DNA from: Hyphomicrobium sp.
Lineage (GTDB): Bacteria > Pseudomonadota > Alphaproteobacteria > Rhizobiales > Hyphomicrobiaceae
Reading direction: 5' to 3'
DNA: 64,000 bases
Assembly (NCBI GenBank): GCA_016793445.1
Contig: JAEUME010000018.1
Span: 248,001 to 312,000 of the forward strand
Under the pieces are notes generated by a model. It ran no database searches. It saw only the letters and a list, made by a program, of their open reading frames with translations, and was not told the DNA's origin. This document shows, one piece after another, positions 55,870-63,768 of the stretch (within the stretch, counting starts at the first letter, position 1; the number at the start of each line of letters is the position of its first letter). The position numbers were made by a program, and so were the translations under genes.

Positions 55870-56667
55870 ATGAACAAGCGTCGTCGCATTTACGAGGGCA
55901 AGGCCAAGGTGCTTTACGAGGGCCCTGAGCCTGGAACGCTCATTCAACATTTCAAAGATGACGCCACTGCGTTCAACGCGAAGAAGCACGCGTTGATCGA
56001 AGGCAAGGGCGTACTCAACAATCGCATCAGCGAATTCATCTTCCAGAAGTTGAATGAGATCGGCGTACCCACTCACTTCATCAAGCGCCTCAACATGCGC
56101 GAGCAGTTGATCCGCGAAGTGGAGATCGTGCCGCTCGAAGTCGTGGTGCGCAATGTGGCCGCCGGCTCGCTCTCGACCCGTCTCGGGTTGGAGGAGGGCA
56201 CCACGCTGCCTCGGTCCATCATTGAATTCTATTACAAGAATGATGCGCTCAACGATCCGATGGTGTGTGAAGAGCACATCACCGCGTTCGGTTGGGCGAC
56301 ACCCCAGGAGATCGACGAGATCATGCAGCTCGCGCTGCGCATCAATGATTTCCTTGTCGGGCTGTTCCTGGGCATCGGCATCCGTCTCGTGGACTTCAAG
56401 GTTGAGTTCGGCCGCCTTTATGACAACGAGCAGGTTCGCATCGTGCTGGCCGACGAGATCAGCCCCGATTGCTGCCGGCTGTGGGACATCCAGACGGGCG
56501 ACAAGCTCGACAAGGATCGTTTCCGCCGCGACCTGGGCGGTATGCTCGAAGCCTATCAGGAGGTCGCCAAGCGTTTGGGCGTGTTGACCGAGCACCGCCC
56601 TCCTAAGGGCGCCGGGCCCGTGCTCGTCGCCTCAAACCCGCCGACCGTCAACGGCAAGCCGAACTGA
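55870..56667 (+). CDS. purC: Phosphoribosylaminoimidazole-succinocarboxamide synthase
   Basis: PurC, 265 aa, makes SAICAR in purine synthesis. It starts [20 protein letters not shown], followed by [41 protein letters not shown] and the ATP/metal region [27 protein letters not shown] is near the end. AGAGG lies seven bases before the ATG. It is followed by a strong hairpin before purS, so purS may be transcribed partly by read-through. Confidence 0.96.
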   Translation: MNKRRRIYEGKAKVLYEGPEPGTLIQHFKDDATAFNAKKHALIEGKGVLNNRISEFIFQKLNEIGVPTHFIKRLNMREQLIREVEIVPLEVVVRNVAAGSLSTRLGLEEGTTLPRSIIEFYYKNDALNDPMVCEEHITAFGWATPQEIDEIMQLALRINDFLVGLFLGIGIRLVDFKVEFGRLYDNEQVRIVLADEISPDCCRLWDIQTGDKLDKDRFRRDLGGMLEAYQEVAKRLGVLTEHRPPKGAGPVLVASNPPTVNGKPN

Positions 56668-56688
56668 GGTGAGCCAGCAGGGAATTTT

Positions 56689-56725
56689 GGAAATTGGGCT
56701 GTACGTCAGCCCAATTTCCGTTTTT
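56689..56725 (+). terminator. Rho-independent terminator after purC
   Basis: A perfect 12-base stem (GGAAATTGGGCT/AGCCCAATTTCC) with a seven-base loop is followed by GTTTTTG. It sits between purC and purS and may act as an attenuator within the pur cluster. Confidence 0.85.
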
Positions 56726-56760
56726 GTTGCCGTTAACGCTTGCCCATTGCCGAGGACGTC

Positions 56761-57000
56761 ATGAAAGCCCGTATCAAAATCACGTTGAAGAACGGCGTCC
56801 TGGATCCCCAGGGCAAGGCAATAGAAGGCGCGGTGAAGGGCCTTGGCATTTCAGGGGTCGGTGACGTGCGTCAAGGCAAGTACATCGAGGTCGATCTGAA
56901 GGAGACAGACCCCGCTAAGGCCAAGGCCATCGTCGAACAGATGTGCAAGGATCTGCTCGCCAACACGGTCATCGAAAACTACGCCTACGAAATCGGTTGA
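56761..57000 (+). CDS. purS: Phosphoribosylformylglycinamidine synthase subunit PurS
   Basis: PurS, 79 aa, bridges PurL and PurQ in the three-part FGAM synthase. It reads ARIKITLKNGVLDPQGKAIE, then GLGISGVGDVRQGKYIEVDL and ends LANTVIENYAYEIG, as usual for the family. GAGGACG precedes the ATG at 56761. The PurL subunit is not in the window. Confidence 0.95.
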   Translation: MKARIKITLKNGVLDPQGKAIEGAVKGLGISGVGDVRQGKYIEVDLKETDPAKAKAIVEQMCKDLLANTVIENYAYEIG

Positions 57001-57044
57001 GAGGGGCGGTCCCGGATCCGGCCAACTTCAAGGGAAAAACACGC

Positions 57045-57191
57045 ATGAGCGAGCCCTCCGCGCACGATCCTGGATCCTTACGCAGCGACAGCGCTCAGGC
57101 CGTCCGCTTTCTCGCCATCAAGGCTGCTACTTTCATTCTGGTGCCGCTGATCGCTGCCGGATTGGCGGTGGCGTTCTTGATGCCGAAGTGA
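57045..57191 (+). CDS. FGAM synthase-associated small membrane protein
   Basis: The protein is 48 aa. The N-terminal half is soluble (SEPSAHDPGSLRSDSAQ) and the C-terminal half is one transmembrane helix (FILVPLIAAGLAVAFLMPK). Short single-helix proteins in exactly this place between purS and purQ are conserved in Hyphomicrobiales. Its function is unknown; it could tether the synthase to the membrane, which is speculation. Confidence 0.75.
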   Translation: MSEPSAHDPGSLRSDSAQAVRFLAIKAATFILVPLIAAGLAVAFLMPK

Positions 57192-57418
57192 GCCTCATGC
57201 GGGGGCGTGTGTCTTGGCTCTATGGCCGCGCTTGTTTCAGCGCGTGGGCTATCTCTGGGATCAGGCTGGCCCCCTTGCCCATATGAGGCTGTCCGCAGCT
57301 GGAATTATTGGCCCCCTTGTTCCCGGAGTGAGGCGGGGTTAAGTCCTGCTCAAGTGTTTGGAAACATGAATTCCACCCACCCCGCCCCCCCACGAAGGAG
57401 AGGGAGAAGAGGATCTAA

Positions 57419-58120
57419 ATGCTGCGCGCATCCGTCATCGTCTTTCCCGGCTCCAACTGCGACCGCGACGTCAAAACCGCAATCGAGCGCATCACGGGGT
57501 TCGCGCCCAAGATGGTGTGGCACGGTGATGCCGCCGTGCCGGTCTCCGACATGATCGTGCTGCCGGGTGGATTTTCCTATGGCGACTATCTGCGCTGTGG
57601 GGCCATGGCCGCGCATTCGCCCATCATGAAGGACGTGGTCGCCAGGGCGAAGGCTGGAACGCCCGTCATCGGCATCTGCAATGGCTTCCAGGTTCTGTGC
57701 GAGTCGGGCCTGCTGCCGGGCGCCTTGATGCGCAACGCTTCGCTGCATTTCATCTGCCGCGACGTCTTCCTGAAGGTGGAGGACGACCAGTCCTTTTTCA
57801 CCAAGTGCTATCGTAAGGGCGAGGTCATCAAGGTGCCGATCGCGCATGGTGAAGGCAACTTCTTCGCCGACGAAGCGACGCTCGACAGGCTTGAGGGTGA
57901 CGGCCGCGTGGCGTTTCGCTACTGCAATGAACATGGGGACGTCTCACCCGAGACCTGCCCCAATGGCGCCCAACGCAACATTGCGGGCATCACGAACGAC
58001 ACGGGGCGGGTTCTCGGCATGATGCCCCATCCCGAGCGGCTTTACGAAAGCGCGCTGGGCGGTACGGATGGACGGCGCATTTTCGAAAGCGCCCTTCTGT
58101 CGGTGCTGGAGGCCGCCTGA
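57419..58120 (+). CDS. purQ: Phosphoribosylformylglycinamidine synthase subunit PurQ
   Basis: PurQ, 233 aa, is the glutaminase subunit of FGAM synthase. It shows [38 protein letters not shown], the nucleophile Cys87 in [24 protein letters not shown], and the His-Glu pair in [10 protein letters not shown]. The 227-base gap before it contains no gene that can be supported. GAGGATC lies close before the ATG. Confidence 0.96.
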   Translation: MLRASVIVFPGSNCDRDVKTAIERITGFAPKMVWHGDAAVPVSDMIVLPGGFSYGDYLRCGAMAAHSPIMKDVVARAKAGTPVIGICNGFQVLCESGLLPGALMRNASLHFICRDVFLKVEDDQSFFTKCYRKGEVIKVPIAHGEGNFFADEATLDRLEGDGRVAFRYCNEHGDVSPETCPNGAQRNIAGITNDTGRVLGMMPHPERLYESALGGTDGRRIFESALLSVLEAA

Positions 58121-58209
58121 TCTGACTTGATGAAGGGACAGCGAACCCGCGTGCGCGGCGACGCAGCCTGCGCTTCCATCCCCAGGCGTTCTGCGGCTAT
58201 ACTTTGCGC

Positions 58210-59148
58210 ATGAAGGTGCGCCCCTCATCATCGATCCATGTCGTTCTTGCAGCCACGATCCTGACGGTCATGCCGGTCTCTGCCGGCGCCGGCAACCGGC
58301 GCGAGTGCCAAGCGCTGGAGCAGCGTTACGCACAGATAAAGGCCCAGGCGACCTCTGTGGAGCGCAACTCGCTTCTGATGTCGGCGGCAGCTCAGCAATG
58401 CGAGGCGCTATGTGGCGTGTTGTTGACGGAGGGGGCATCGCTAGAGGCGCGCGATCGACTCGGCAACATGCCGCTGGCGCAAGCCGCCAAGCGCGGCAGC
58501 GTGCCTATCGTCAAGCTTTTCCTTGAGCACAAAGCCCCCATCAACGCGCGTAACCTGGAAGCGTCGACGGCACTCTACATCGCCGCCGAGGAGGAACGCC
58601 GCGAGGTGGCGGCCGTGTTGCTCGACGCAGGCGCTGATCCCAACATTCCAGGCCGCAGCGGCATCACGCCAATATCGGCTGCCGCATATACCGGCAACGT
58701 TGATCTCGTGGCGTTGCTGCTTGCCAAGGGGGCGAACCCGCGCGCTATCGATGCGACGGGCAAGGCGGCTCTTGTTTATGCGGCGGGGCGCGCCTTCAGC
58801 CCGGTCGTGCGGCTGCTGCTGGATCACGGTGTCGATGTCAATCAGCGCTACGGGAATGATCTCACAGCCTTGATGTGGGCGGCCGGACATACGGACGAGG
58901 CGGGCGCGGCCGACGTCAAGGAGACCATAGAGCTCCTCGTAGCGCGCGGCGCGCACCTCGATGACGTCGACGATAGAGGCCGCACGGCGCTGATGACCGC
59001 CGCCGAGCTGGGGCACACGACCGCTCTCGAGGCCTTGCTCAAGGCTCGTGCCGACGTGTCGCTGAAGGACAAGACGGGCAAAACCGCCGCCGACCTTGCC
59101 ACAGACCAGGCGATCAAGACCGCGCTCGCCAGTCATGTGAATCGGTAG
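58210..59148 (+). CDS. Secreted ankyrin-repeat protein
   Basis: The protein, 312 aa, has a signal peptide (about residues 1-27, VVLAATILTVMPVSAGAG) and a short helical lead region with cysteines (RRECQALEQRY, QQCEALCGVLL). Then come six to seven ankyrin repeats with the usual 'G.TPL..AA..G...IV..LL..GA..' pattern, for example NMPLAQAAKRGSVPIVKLFL, ISAAAYTGNVDLVALLLAKG and RTALMTAAELGHTTALEALL. Such repeats mediate protein binding; periplasmic versions have been linked to peroxide resistance in some bacteria, but no partner is visible here. It is convergent with the cytochrome gene. Confidence 0.85.
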   Translation: MKVRPSSSIHVVLAATILTVMPVSAGAGNRRECQALEQRYAQIKAQATSVERNSLLMSAAAQQCEALCGVLLTEGASLEARDRLGNMPLAQAAKRGSVPIVKLFLEHKAPINARNLEASTALYIAAEEERREVAAVLLDAGADPNIPGRSGITPISAAAYTGNVDLVALLLAKGANPRAIDATGKAALVYAAGRAFSPVVRLLLDHGVDVNQRYGNDLTALMWAAGHTDEAGAADVKETIELLVARGAHLDDVDDRGRTALMTAAELGHTTALEALLKARADVSLKDKTGKTAADLATDQAIKTALASHVNR

Positions 59149-59167
59149 CCGCGCGACGAACACGCGC

Positions 59168-59788
59168 TCAGCGAGACCCGTGACCGGTGCTGCCCAGGAT
59201 TTGCAGGCCGGCGAGATACGCTGACATGGCCTTCAGGCCATCGGGCGGAGAGGCGATCATCAAATCCGACATGCCGGGATTGTTGGCGCGCGTGCGGTCG
59301 CGGAATTCGTTGATCGTCTTATCCATGTATTCGTGCTGCTGGCCGGCAAGGCGTGGCACCGTGCTGTCGCCTTGATAATCCCCCAGATGACAGCCCGTAC
59401 AGCCAACGGAGGTGTTAAGTGCAAGAGCCGCAGCCGCAACGTCCTTTGACGCGGATGGCTGCTGCAGGTCCGGCCACGGCTTGGCAGCGAAATAGGCGGC
59501 CAGGGCTTTGAGATCGTCCTTTGTCAAATCTGCGACGACGGCCTGCATCAGGTCATTCGCCCGTGCGCCGCTCTTGAAGTCGCGAAGCTGAAGATAGATG
59601 TAGCCTTCCATCTGGCCCCAGATGATCGGCGTGACCTTGTCGATCGGCACACCCTTTTCGCCATGACATGTACTGCAGATCGCGGCCTTTTCCTCGATGG
59701 CCTCGGCCTGCGCAGCGCTGGCTTGAACGAATGCAGCAACCAAGGTCATGAGCATGATGGAAAGGCGCGGAATGTTGAGCGGGGGCAT
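59168..59788 (-). CDS. Dihaem c-type cytochrome (c4-like)
   Basis: The protein, 206 aa, has a signal peptide (ending near SAAQA) and two haem-binding motifs, CSTCH (residues 38-42) and CTGCH (130-134), each in a domain of about 90 residues with a possible Met ligand (IWGQMEGYIYLQL and NNPGMSDLMIASPPDGL). This is the layout of cytochrome c4. It lies 100 bases downstream of a PQQ dehydrogenase on the same strand, so it is a likely periplasmic electron acceptor for it; that role is inferred from the pairing. The start was set at MPPLNIPRL, which fits the signal peptide and has AAGG upstream. Confidence 0.88.
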   Translation of the reverse strand: MPPLNIPRLSIMLMTLVAAFVQASAAQAEAIEEKAAICSTCHGEKGVPIDKVTPIIWGQMEGYIYLQLRDFKSGARANDLMQAVVADLTKDDLKALAAYFAAKPWPDLQQPSASKDVAAAALALNTSVGCTGCHLGDYQGDSTVPRLAGQQHEYMDKTINEFRDRTRANNPGMSDLMIASPPDGLKAMSAYLAGLQILGSTGHGSR

Positions 59789-59888
59789 TGGGACCTTTTG
59801 GATTGGGTGCCGGAGATAATGAAAGGATGGGACCCTTCCTCGTGATCCCATCCTCTTGTGCATGTTTGACGTCAGCGCTGGCTCAGCA

Positions 59889-61613
59889 TCAATCGGTGGT
59901 GAAGGCGATGATGTTGTTGCCTCGTTTATAATCGAGCTGAACGTTGCCGCCTGCGGCCACTACGACATACTGCTTGCCGTCAATGGAGTAAGAGGCGGGT
60001 GGCGCATTGACGCCAGCGCCGGCCTGGAAGCTCCAGAGCACCTTGCCGTCCTTGGCGTTGTAGGCGCGGAACCAGCCATTGCCCTCACCCGTGAAGACCA
60101 GTCCACCTGCCGTCGCCATGATGCCGCCGATCATGGGTTGCGGCGTATCAACCTGCCAGGCGATCTTGCCGGTATTGTAGTCGACGGCCGTCACGTTTCC
60201 GGCCTGCTTTTCACTGGGAATGACCTTGAAGGCGCCGCCGAGCCAGAGCTTGCCGCCCGGATACGGTGTCGACTCCACATGGTAGGTCATGGGCTGGTGC
60301 AGGTTGATGGCATAGGCAAACCCAAGATCCGGATTGACCGTCATCGGGGACCACTCCACGCCACCGTTGGCGCCCGGAAGCATGCGTGCGCCTTCCTTGG
60401 TCGGCAGAACCCACATGTTCTCCTGCGGCACCATCGCGTCCGAGAAGCGGATGAGGCTGCAATCATTGCGGTTGTGAACGTAGATGTGGCCGGTTTTGCC
60501 GCCATGGATCACACCGGGCACGACCTTGCCGTCCTTGTCCTTGACGTCGACGAGAATCGGCGGGCTGACCGCGTCGAGGTCCCAGACGTCGTGGGCGATG
60601 TACTGGAAGTGGCAGGCGTATTTACCGCTGTCCAGATCGAGCGAAACCAGGCTGTCTGTGTACAGGTTATCGCCGGGGCGGATCGAGCCGTCGAGGTCCG
60701 GGGAGGGATTGCCGACAACGAAGAAGATGCGGTTCGATTTGAGGTCCACAGCAGGGTTCTGCCATACGCCGCCACCAAGAGTTTTGTAGGGATCGCCAAG
60801 CTTGGCAAGGGCGGCTTTTTCCGCCTTGATGTCGCGTAGCATGTCGCGGCCGGTCGCATCATGCGTCGCCCATACGCCGACGGAATTTTCTGGGATCGTG
60901 TCGAACTGCCAAGCCAACTTGCCGGTCTTGGCATCAAAGGCTTTCACGAAGCCGCGGATGCCATATTCCCCGCCGTTGGTGCCGATGAGAACCTTGCCGT
61001 TGACCACGGTGGGCGCCATCGTTTCCGAATAGCCAAGCTCGGGGTCGCCGACCTGAGCTTCCCAAAGCAGGCTGCCGGTCTTGGCGTCGAGCGCGACGAG
61101 CTTGGCATCAAGCGTGGCGAGGAACACCTTGTCATCGGCGATCGCGACGCCTCGATTGTTGGGGCCGCAGCAGAACGTCGTGATTGGGCCCATCTTGTGC
61201 TTGTAATGCCAGTACATCTCGCCGGTCTTGGCATTCAGCGCATAGACGTGGCTGAACGACGTCGTCACGTACATGACGCCATCGACGACGATGGGCGTCG
61301 TTTCCAACGATTCCTTCACGTCGGTCTGGAAAATCCAGGCCACGTGCATCTTCGAAACGTTGTCCGTGTTGATCTGCTTGGCGGGGTAGAATCGGGTCTG
61401 CGCGTAGTTGCCATTTGTGTGCAGGAAGTTGTTGGAGTCGCCATCGGCTCCGCTCAACATGTCCTGAGAGACGGCGGGGGTGGGGGCCGCTGTTCCCTGG
61501 GTTGCGGCACCTTGCTGAATTTCCTGTCCGGCAAATGCGGCAGTGGACAGGAATGCGCCGGTACACGACGCCAGGAGAAGGCTTAATTGTTGTTTTCTAT
61601 AGGTTTGTGCCAT
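59889..61613 (-). CDS. PQQ-dependent alcohol dehydrogenase, lanthanide-type active site
   Basis: This quinoprotein of 574 aa is a periplasmic eight-bladed propeller with a signal peptide (about residues 1-28, [17 protein letters not shown]). The vicinal disulfide that sits on PQQ is Cys148-Cys149 in [11 protein letters not shown]. Metal/PQQ ligands fit the MDH pattern: Glu216 (GGEYGIRG), Asn302 (VVGNPSPD), Asp345 in HDVWDLD. Asp347, two residues on, is the extra aspartate that marks lanthanide-dependent enzymes (XoxF, PedH), where calcium enzymes usually have Ala or another small residue. GGGAGG precedes the ATG. The substrate, methanol or another alcohol, is not determined. No xoxJ or monohaem cL gene is adjacent. 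Confidence 0.9.
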   Translation of the reverse strand: MAQTYRKQQLSLLLASCTGAFLSTAAFAGQEIQQGAATQGTAAPTPAVSQDMLSGADGDSNNFLHTNGNYAQTRFYPAKQINTDNVSKMHVAWIFQTDVKESLETTPIVVDGVMYVTTSFSHVYALNAKTGEMYWHYKHKMGPITTFCCGPNNRGVAIADDKVFLATLDAKLVALDAKTGSLLWEAQVGDPELGYSETMAPTVVNGKVLIGTNGGEYGIRGFVKAFDAKTGKLAWQFDTIPENSVGVWATHDATGRDMLRDIKAEKAALAKLGDPYKTLGGGVWQNPAVDLKSNRIFFVVGNPSPDLDGSIRPGDNLYTDSLVSLDLDSGKYACHFQYIAHDVWDLDAVSPPILVDVKDKDGKVVPGVIHGGKTGHIYVHNRNDCSLIRFSDAMVPQENMWVLPTKEGARMLPGANGGVEWSPMTVNPDLGFAYAINLHQPMTYHVESTPYPGGKLWLGGAFKVIPSEKQAGNVTAVDYNTGKIAWQVDTPQPMIGGIMATAGGLVFTGEGNGWFRAYNAKDGKVLWSFQAGAGVNAPPASYSIDGKQYVVVAAGGNVQLDYKRGNNIIAFTTD

Positions 61614-61826
61614 GAATTTCCTCCCAAAGCCCAGGTAAATTTCCTCATTATTTTTGGAAAAGCTCCTGAGACGAAAGGAAAGTGCGGCAGCGAAACGGGA
61701 GAAGTCAACGCATGTTCGTTCCCGCGCTGCGACGGGCAGAGGCACCGGAAATCAATTGAAATTGGAACTTTTTATAACCGTTTCGATGGCATAGTCCGGG
61801 TCGCCGCATTGCGATAATGCACCAAT

Positions 61827-61857
61827 AAAAAAGGAGCCGAGATCCGGCTCCTTTTTT
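61827..61857. terminator. Bidirectional terminator between the quinoprotein promoter and the 29-codon gene
   Basis: An A-tract, the stem GGAGCCG-AGATC-CGGCTCC and a run of six T bases make a strong hairpin. It lies 24 bases after the stop of the 29-codon minus-strand gene. Confidence 0.8.
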
Positions 61858-61881
61858 CGATTGCAGTGGCGCGCGCTTAAA

Positions 61882-61971
61882 TTAGCGGGCGCTGCCGCGC
61901 CGCCCCTGGTCCTGACGAGCCTGGGCCTGAGGCGCCAGCGTCTGGAGCAGAGCGAACACGATCGCTTTCAT
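61882..61971 (-). CDS. 29-aa peptide of unknown function
   Basis: An ATG at 61971 preceded by AAGGTG eight bases upstream opens 29 codons ending TAA at 61884-61882. The peptide begins MKAIVFALLQTLAPQAQA, which resembles a very short signal peptide or single membrane-facing helix, and ends in an Arg/Gly/Gln-rich basic tail (RQDQGRRGSAR). A strong terminator follows, and a hairpin CGAGGGG...CCCCCTCG (about 62046-62072) lies in the presumed leader. Start, ribosome-binding site and terminator together make a plausible small gene; homology is unknown. Confidence 0.5.
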   Translation of the reverse strand: MKAIVFALLQTLAPQAQARQDQGRRGSAR

Positions 61972-62523
61972 GATACGTCACCTTAGTTTGTCATTTCTCG
62001 TTTCGCAGGTTGTTGGCCCAGGCGCAGCTCCCTTAGGAACTGCCGGGCGAGGGGGCCGCGATGCCCCTCGAACTCAACTTCTACACTGTAGATATAGGAG
62101 ATAGCCGGTTAAGAGAAGGTGTGCAGTTGCAAAATAGCCATGCGTTTTACGCATACATCTCGACAAGATCGCGCCGCTACGCGGTAATACATTGAAATTG
62201 CGAAATGTTTCAAAAAGAGAAGGGGAGAACCGAAGTCCTCCCCTGGGTCAGAACAGCCTGCAAGCGTGGTCTTGGAAGCGTTGCGACTTGAATAAAATTA
62301 TACTGGACCTCGCAGATGCAACATATGCGACGCGATATGCTGCGCATGATGAATAATGTCGCAGAAGAAGCATTAGCGGTGCGTTCGGAAGTCGAGATCG
62401 ATCTCCGCTAAAGGCACGCCAAATAAGAAATTATCGTCGTTCGAGTTGGAGACGAAAGCCAAACCGCCTTTCGCTCCAAGGGAGTTTGCGGCGAGCCCCG
62501 GCCCATCAGCGCGGGCGTATGAG
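61972..62523. other. Largely non-coding region with an orphan terminator
   Basis: No gene above 40 codons is supported here. The stretch holds the leader and promoter of the 29-aa gene (a TATATC-like -10 near 62090 on the minus strand), an orphan minus-strand terminator at 62211-62244, and short frames of 31 codons (plus, 62316-62411) and about 41 codons (minus, reading toward the terminator). Its composition is more AT-rich than the flanking genes. Confidence 0.4.
62211..62244 (-). terminator. Orphan minus-strand terminator
   Basis: On the minus strand the stem AGGGGAG/CTCCCCT is followed by TCTCTTTTTG. No recognised minus-strand gene ends just before it, since the nearest upstream one has its own terminator at 62519-62550. 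Confidence 0.6.
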
Positions 62524-62550
62524 AAAGGGGAGGGCCTCAGCCCTCCCCTT
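62519..62550 (-). terminator. Terminator downstream of the 62576-62980 gene
   Basis: A perfect ten-base stem (AAGGGGAGGG/CCCTCCCCTT) with a CCTCAG loop is followed on the minus strand by TTTCTCAT, 25 bases after the stop. Confidence 0.75.
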
Positions 62551-62575
62551 CGTCTTCACTGGCGGTTGGCGCGCC

Positions 62576-62980
62576 TTAGTTCGTTTCGCGAGCCGGCACA
62601 TAGGCGACGCGGTCAATGCTCTCGACGACCAGATTCGAGGCATTCTGAGCACAGCTCAGCGCCAGCGCCGCGCCGTCTGAGGTATCGAGTTGCGCGGTCG
62701 TTCCAGCCGCGACGTTGCTTGAGAATCGAACGGTCGCGAGATGGTACGGCAACTGCTCACTGTATGTTTCGGACACCATCACGGTGACGCTGCAAGCACC
62801 CGGTTGCTTGACGTAGAAGGCTACGGCCTTTTTGGTGCCGACGTTGAACGACGCGCCCTTGTTCTCGCCCAGGATTTTCACGCCGGACGGCTCTTCACTG
62901 GCGCGGCCACTGAGCGTGGCCGAGCCTGCAGCGAGGGCGGCCAGAGCGGCAAGGATCAGGGATTTTGTCATCGTCTTCAT
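62576..62980 (-). CDS. Secreted protein of unknown function, paralogue 1 of a tandem cluster
   Basis: The protein is 134 aa, with a signal peptide (MKTMTKSLILAALAALAAGS) and a compact domain containing the shared family core: FNVGTKKAVAFYVKQPGACS, then VTVMVSETYSEQLPYHLATV, a strand-rich segment and a late cysteine (ALSCAQNASN), so one disulfide is likely. GGAGG precedes the ATG at 62980. It shares the 'VGTKKAVA.Y', 'MSETY...PYHLA.VRF' and 'L.C....' pattern with the genes at 63340 and 63769. A beta-sandwich is suggested by the alternating pattern; no family name is known. Confidence 0.75.
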   Translation of the reverse strand: MKTMTKSLILAALAALAAGSATLSGRASEEPSGVKILGENKGASFNVGTKKAVAFYVKQPGACSVTVMVSETYSEQLPYHLATVRFSSNVAAGTTAQLDTSDGAALALSCAQNASNLVVESIDRVAYVPARETN

Positions 62981-63282
62981 GGAAAGGGCCTCCAGTCCAT
63001 TTTCGCAGCGTTCAAGCTCTCGCATAAGTGTTCGGGCGTGACGGCTACGTTCTGGGGGTTAGATAAACCCATGAGACACAAACGGAAATACCTAGCTATG
63101 CATTTCCGGAATGCATCTGCTGCAGCGCGCAACGGTCACAGCCCAAGTGGGTAGGAAAGGGTCCCTTCCGCCACAATTGCGTCATGCGGATCCGAGCCTT
63201 GCCTATTGTCAGGGCCGGTGGTGCAGTGCACCAAAAATGCGAACTTCGGCGAAGGCACGATGCGCGACGCGAAACAACGCAC
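62981..63282. other. Intergenic region upstream of paralogue 1
   Basis: The 302 bases contain the ribosome-binding site of paralogue 1 and presumably its promoter. No conserved gene, RNA gene or clear sigma site was seen. Confidence 0.4.
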
Positions 63283-63316
63283 AAGGCCGCCGCATCTGAA
63301 GATGCGCAGCGGCCTT
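63283..63316 (-). terminator. Terminator downstream of paralogue 2
   Basis: AAGGCCGC-CGCATC-TGAA-GATGCG-CA-GCGGCCTT forms a stem of 14 pairs with a two-base bulge, 23 bases after the stop of the 63340 gene on the minus strand. This places paralogues 1 and 2 in separate transcription units. Confidence 0.65.
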
Positions 63317-63339
63317 AAGCATGTCTCACCAATGGAATG

Positions 63340-63750
63340 TCAGTTCGTAGCCGGACCGGCCGTTCTGGGATAGGCGATCACATCACGGGTCTCGATCGTC
63401 AGAGACTCGGCTTGCGGTCCGCATGCAAGGGTCATCGCCGCGCCGTCCGACGTTTCGACATTAGCCGCAGATCCGCCCGCCACGCTGGCGCCAAAGCGTA
63501 CGCTGGCGAGATGATAGGGGATCTGATCGGGATAGGTCTCCGACATCAGCACGCTCACCTTGCACGCACCCGCTTCGTTCAGATACGTCGCCACAGCCTT
63601 CTTGGTGCCGACATATATGACGGCGCCTTTGCCTTGGGTGATCTGGGTCGCGCCATGGGCAACTACCGATGGCACAGGCCAAGCTGCGTAGGCGGAAGCC
63701 GCACAACCCAACGAAGCCAGGATCATCAGTATCTTTTGCATCGTCTTCAT
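63340..63750 (-). CDS. Secreted protein of unknown function, paralogue 2 of a tandem cluster
   Basis: The protein, 136 aa, has a signal peptide (MKTMQKILMILASLGCAAS to AYA) and the family core VIYVGTKKAVATYLNEAGAC, VSVLMSETYPDQIPYHLASV and MTLACGPQAES with the paired cysteines. It is about half identical to paralogue 1 in the core and shares the odd MKTM start. GGGGGAG precedes the ATG. It follows paralogue 3 after 18 bases, so these two form an operon. The function is unknown. Confidence 0.75.
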   Translation of the reverse strand: MKTMQKILMILASLGCAASAYAAWPVPSVVAHGATQITQGKGAVIYVGTKKAVATYLNEAGACKVSVLMSETYPDQIPYHLASVRFGASVAGGSAANVETSDGAAMTLACGPQAESLTIETRDVIAYPRTAGPATN

Positions 63751-63768
63751 GACCGGTTCTCCCCCTTA

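Noticed and set aside
57192..57418. Possible small gene or riboswitch between the small membrane protein and purQ
   Set aside because: The only structure is an eight-base inverted repeat (AGCCTCAT...ATGAGGCT). No purine riboswitch core or conserved frame was seen.
61614..61826. Possible gene upstream of the quinoprotein dehydrogenase
   Set aside because: A short plus-strand frame and a 44-codon upstream extension of the dehydrogenase frame exist, but neither has a ribosome-binding site or conserved content. The signal peptide fixes the start at 61613.
62316..62411. 31-codon plus-strand frame (starting MQHMRRDMLRMMNN)
   Set aside because: It has no convincing ribosome-binding site and no terminator on that strand; kept only as a remark in the non-coding region entry.
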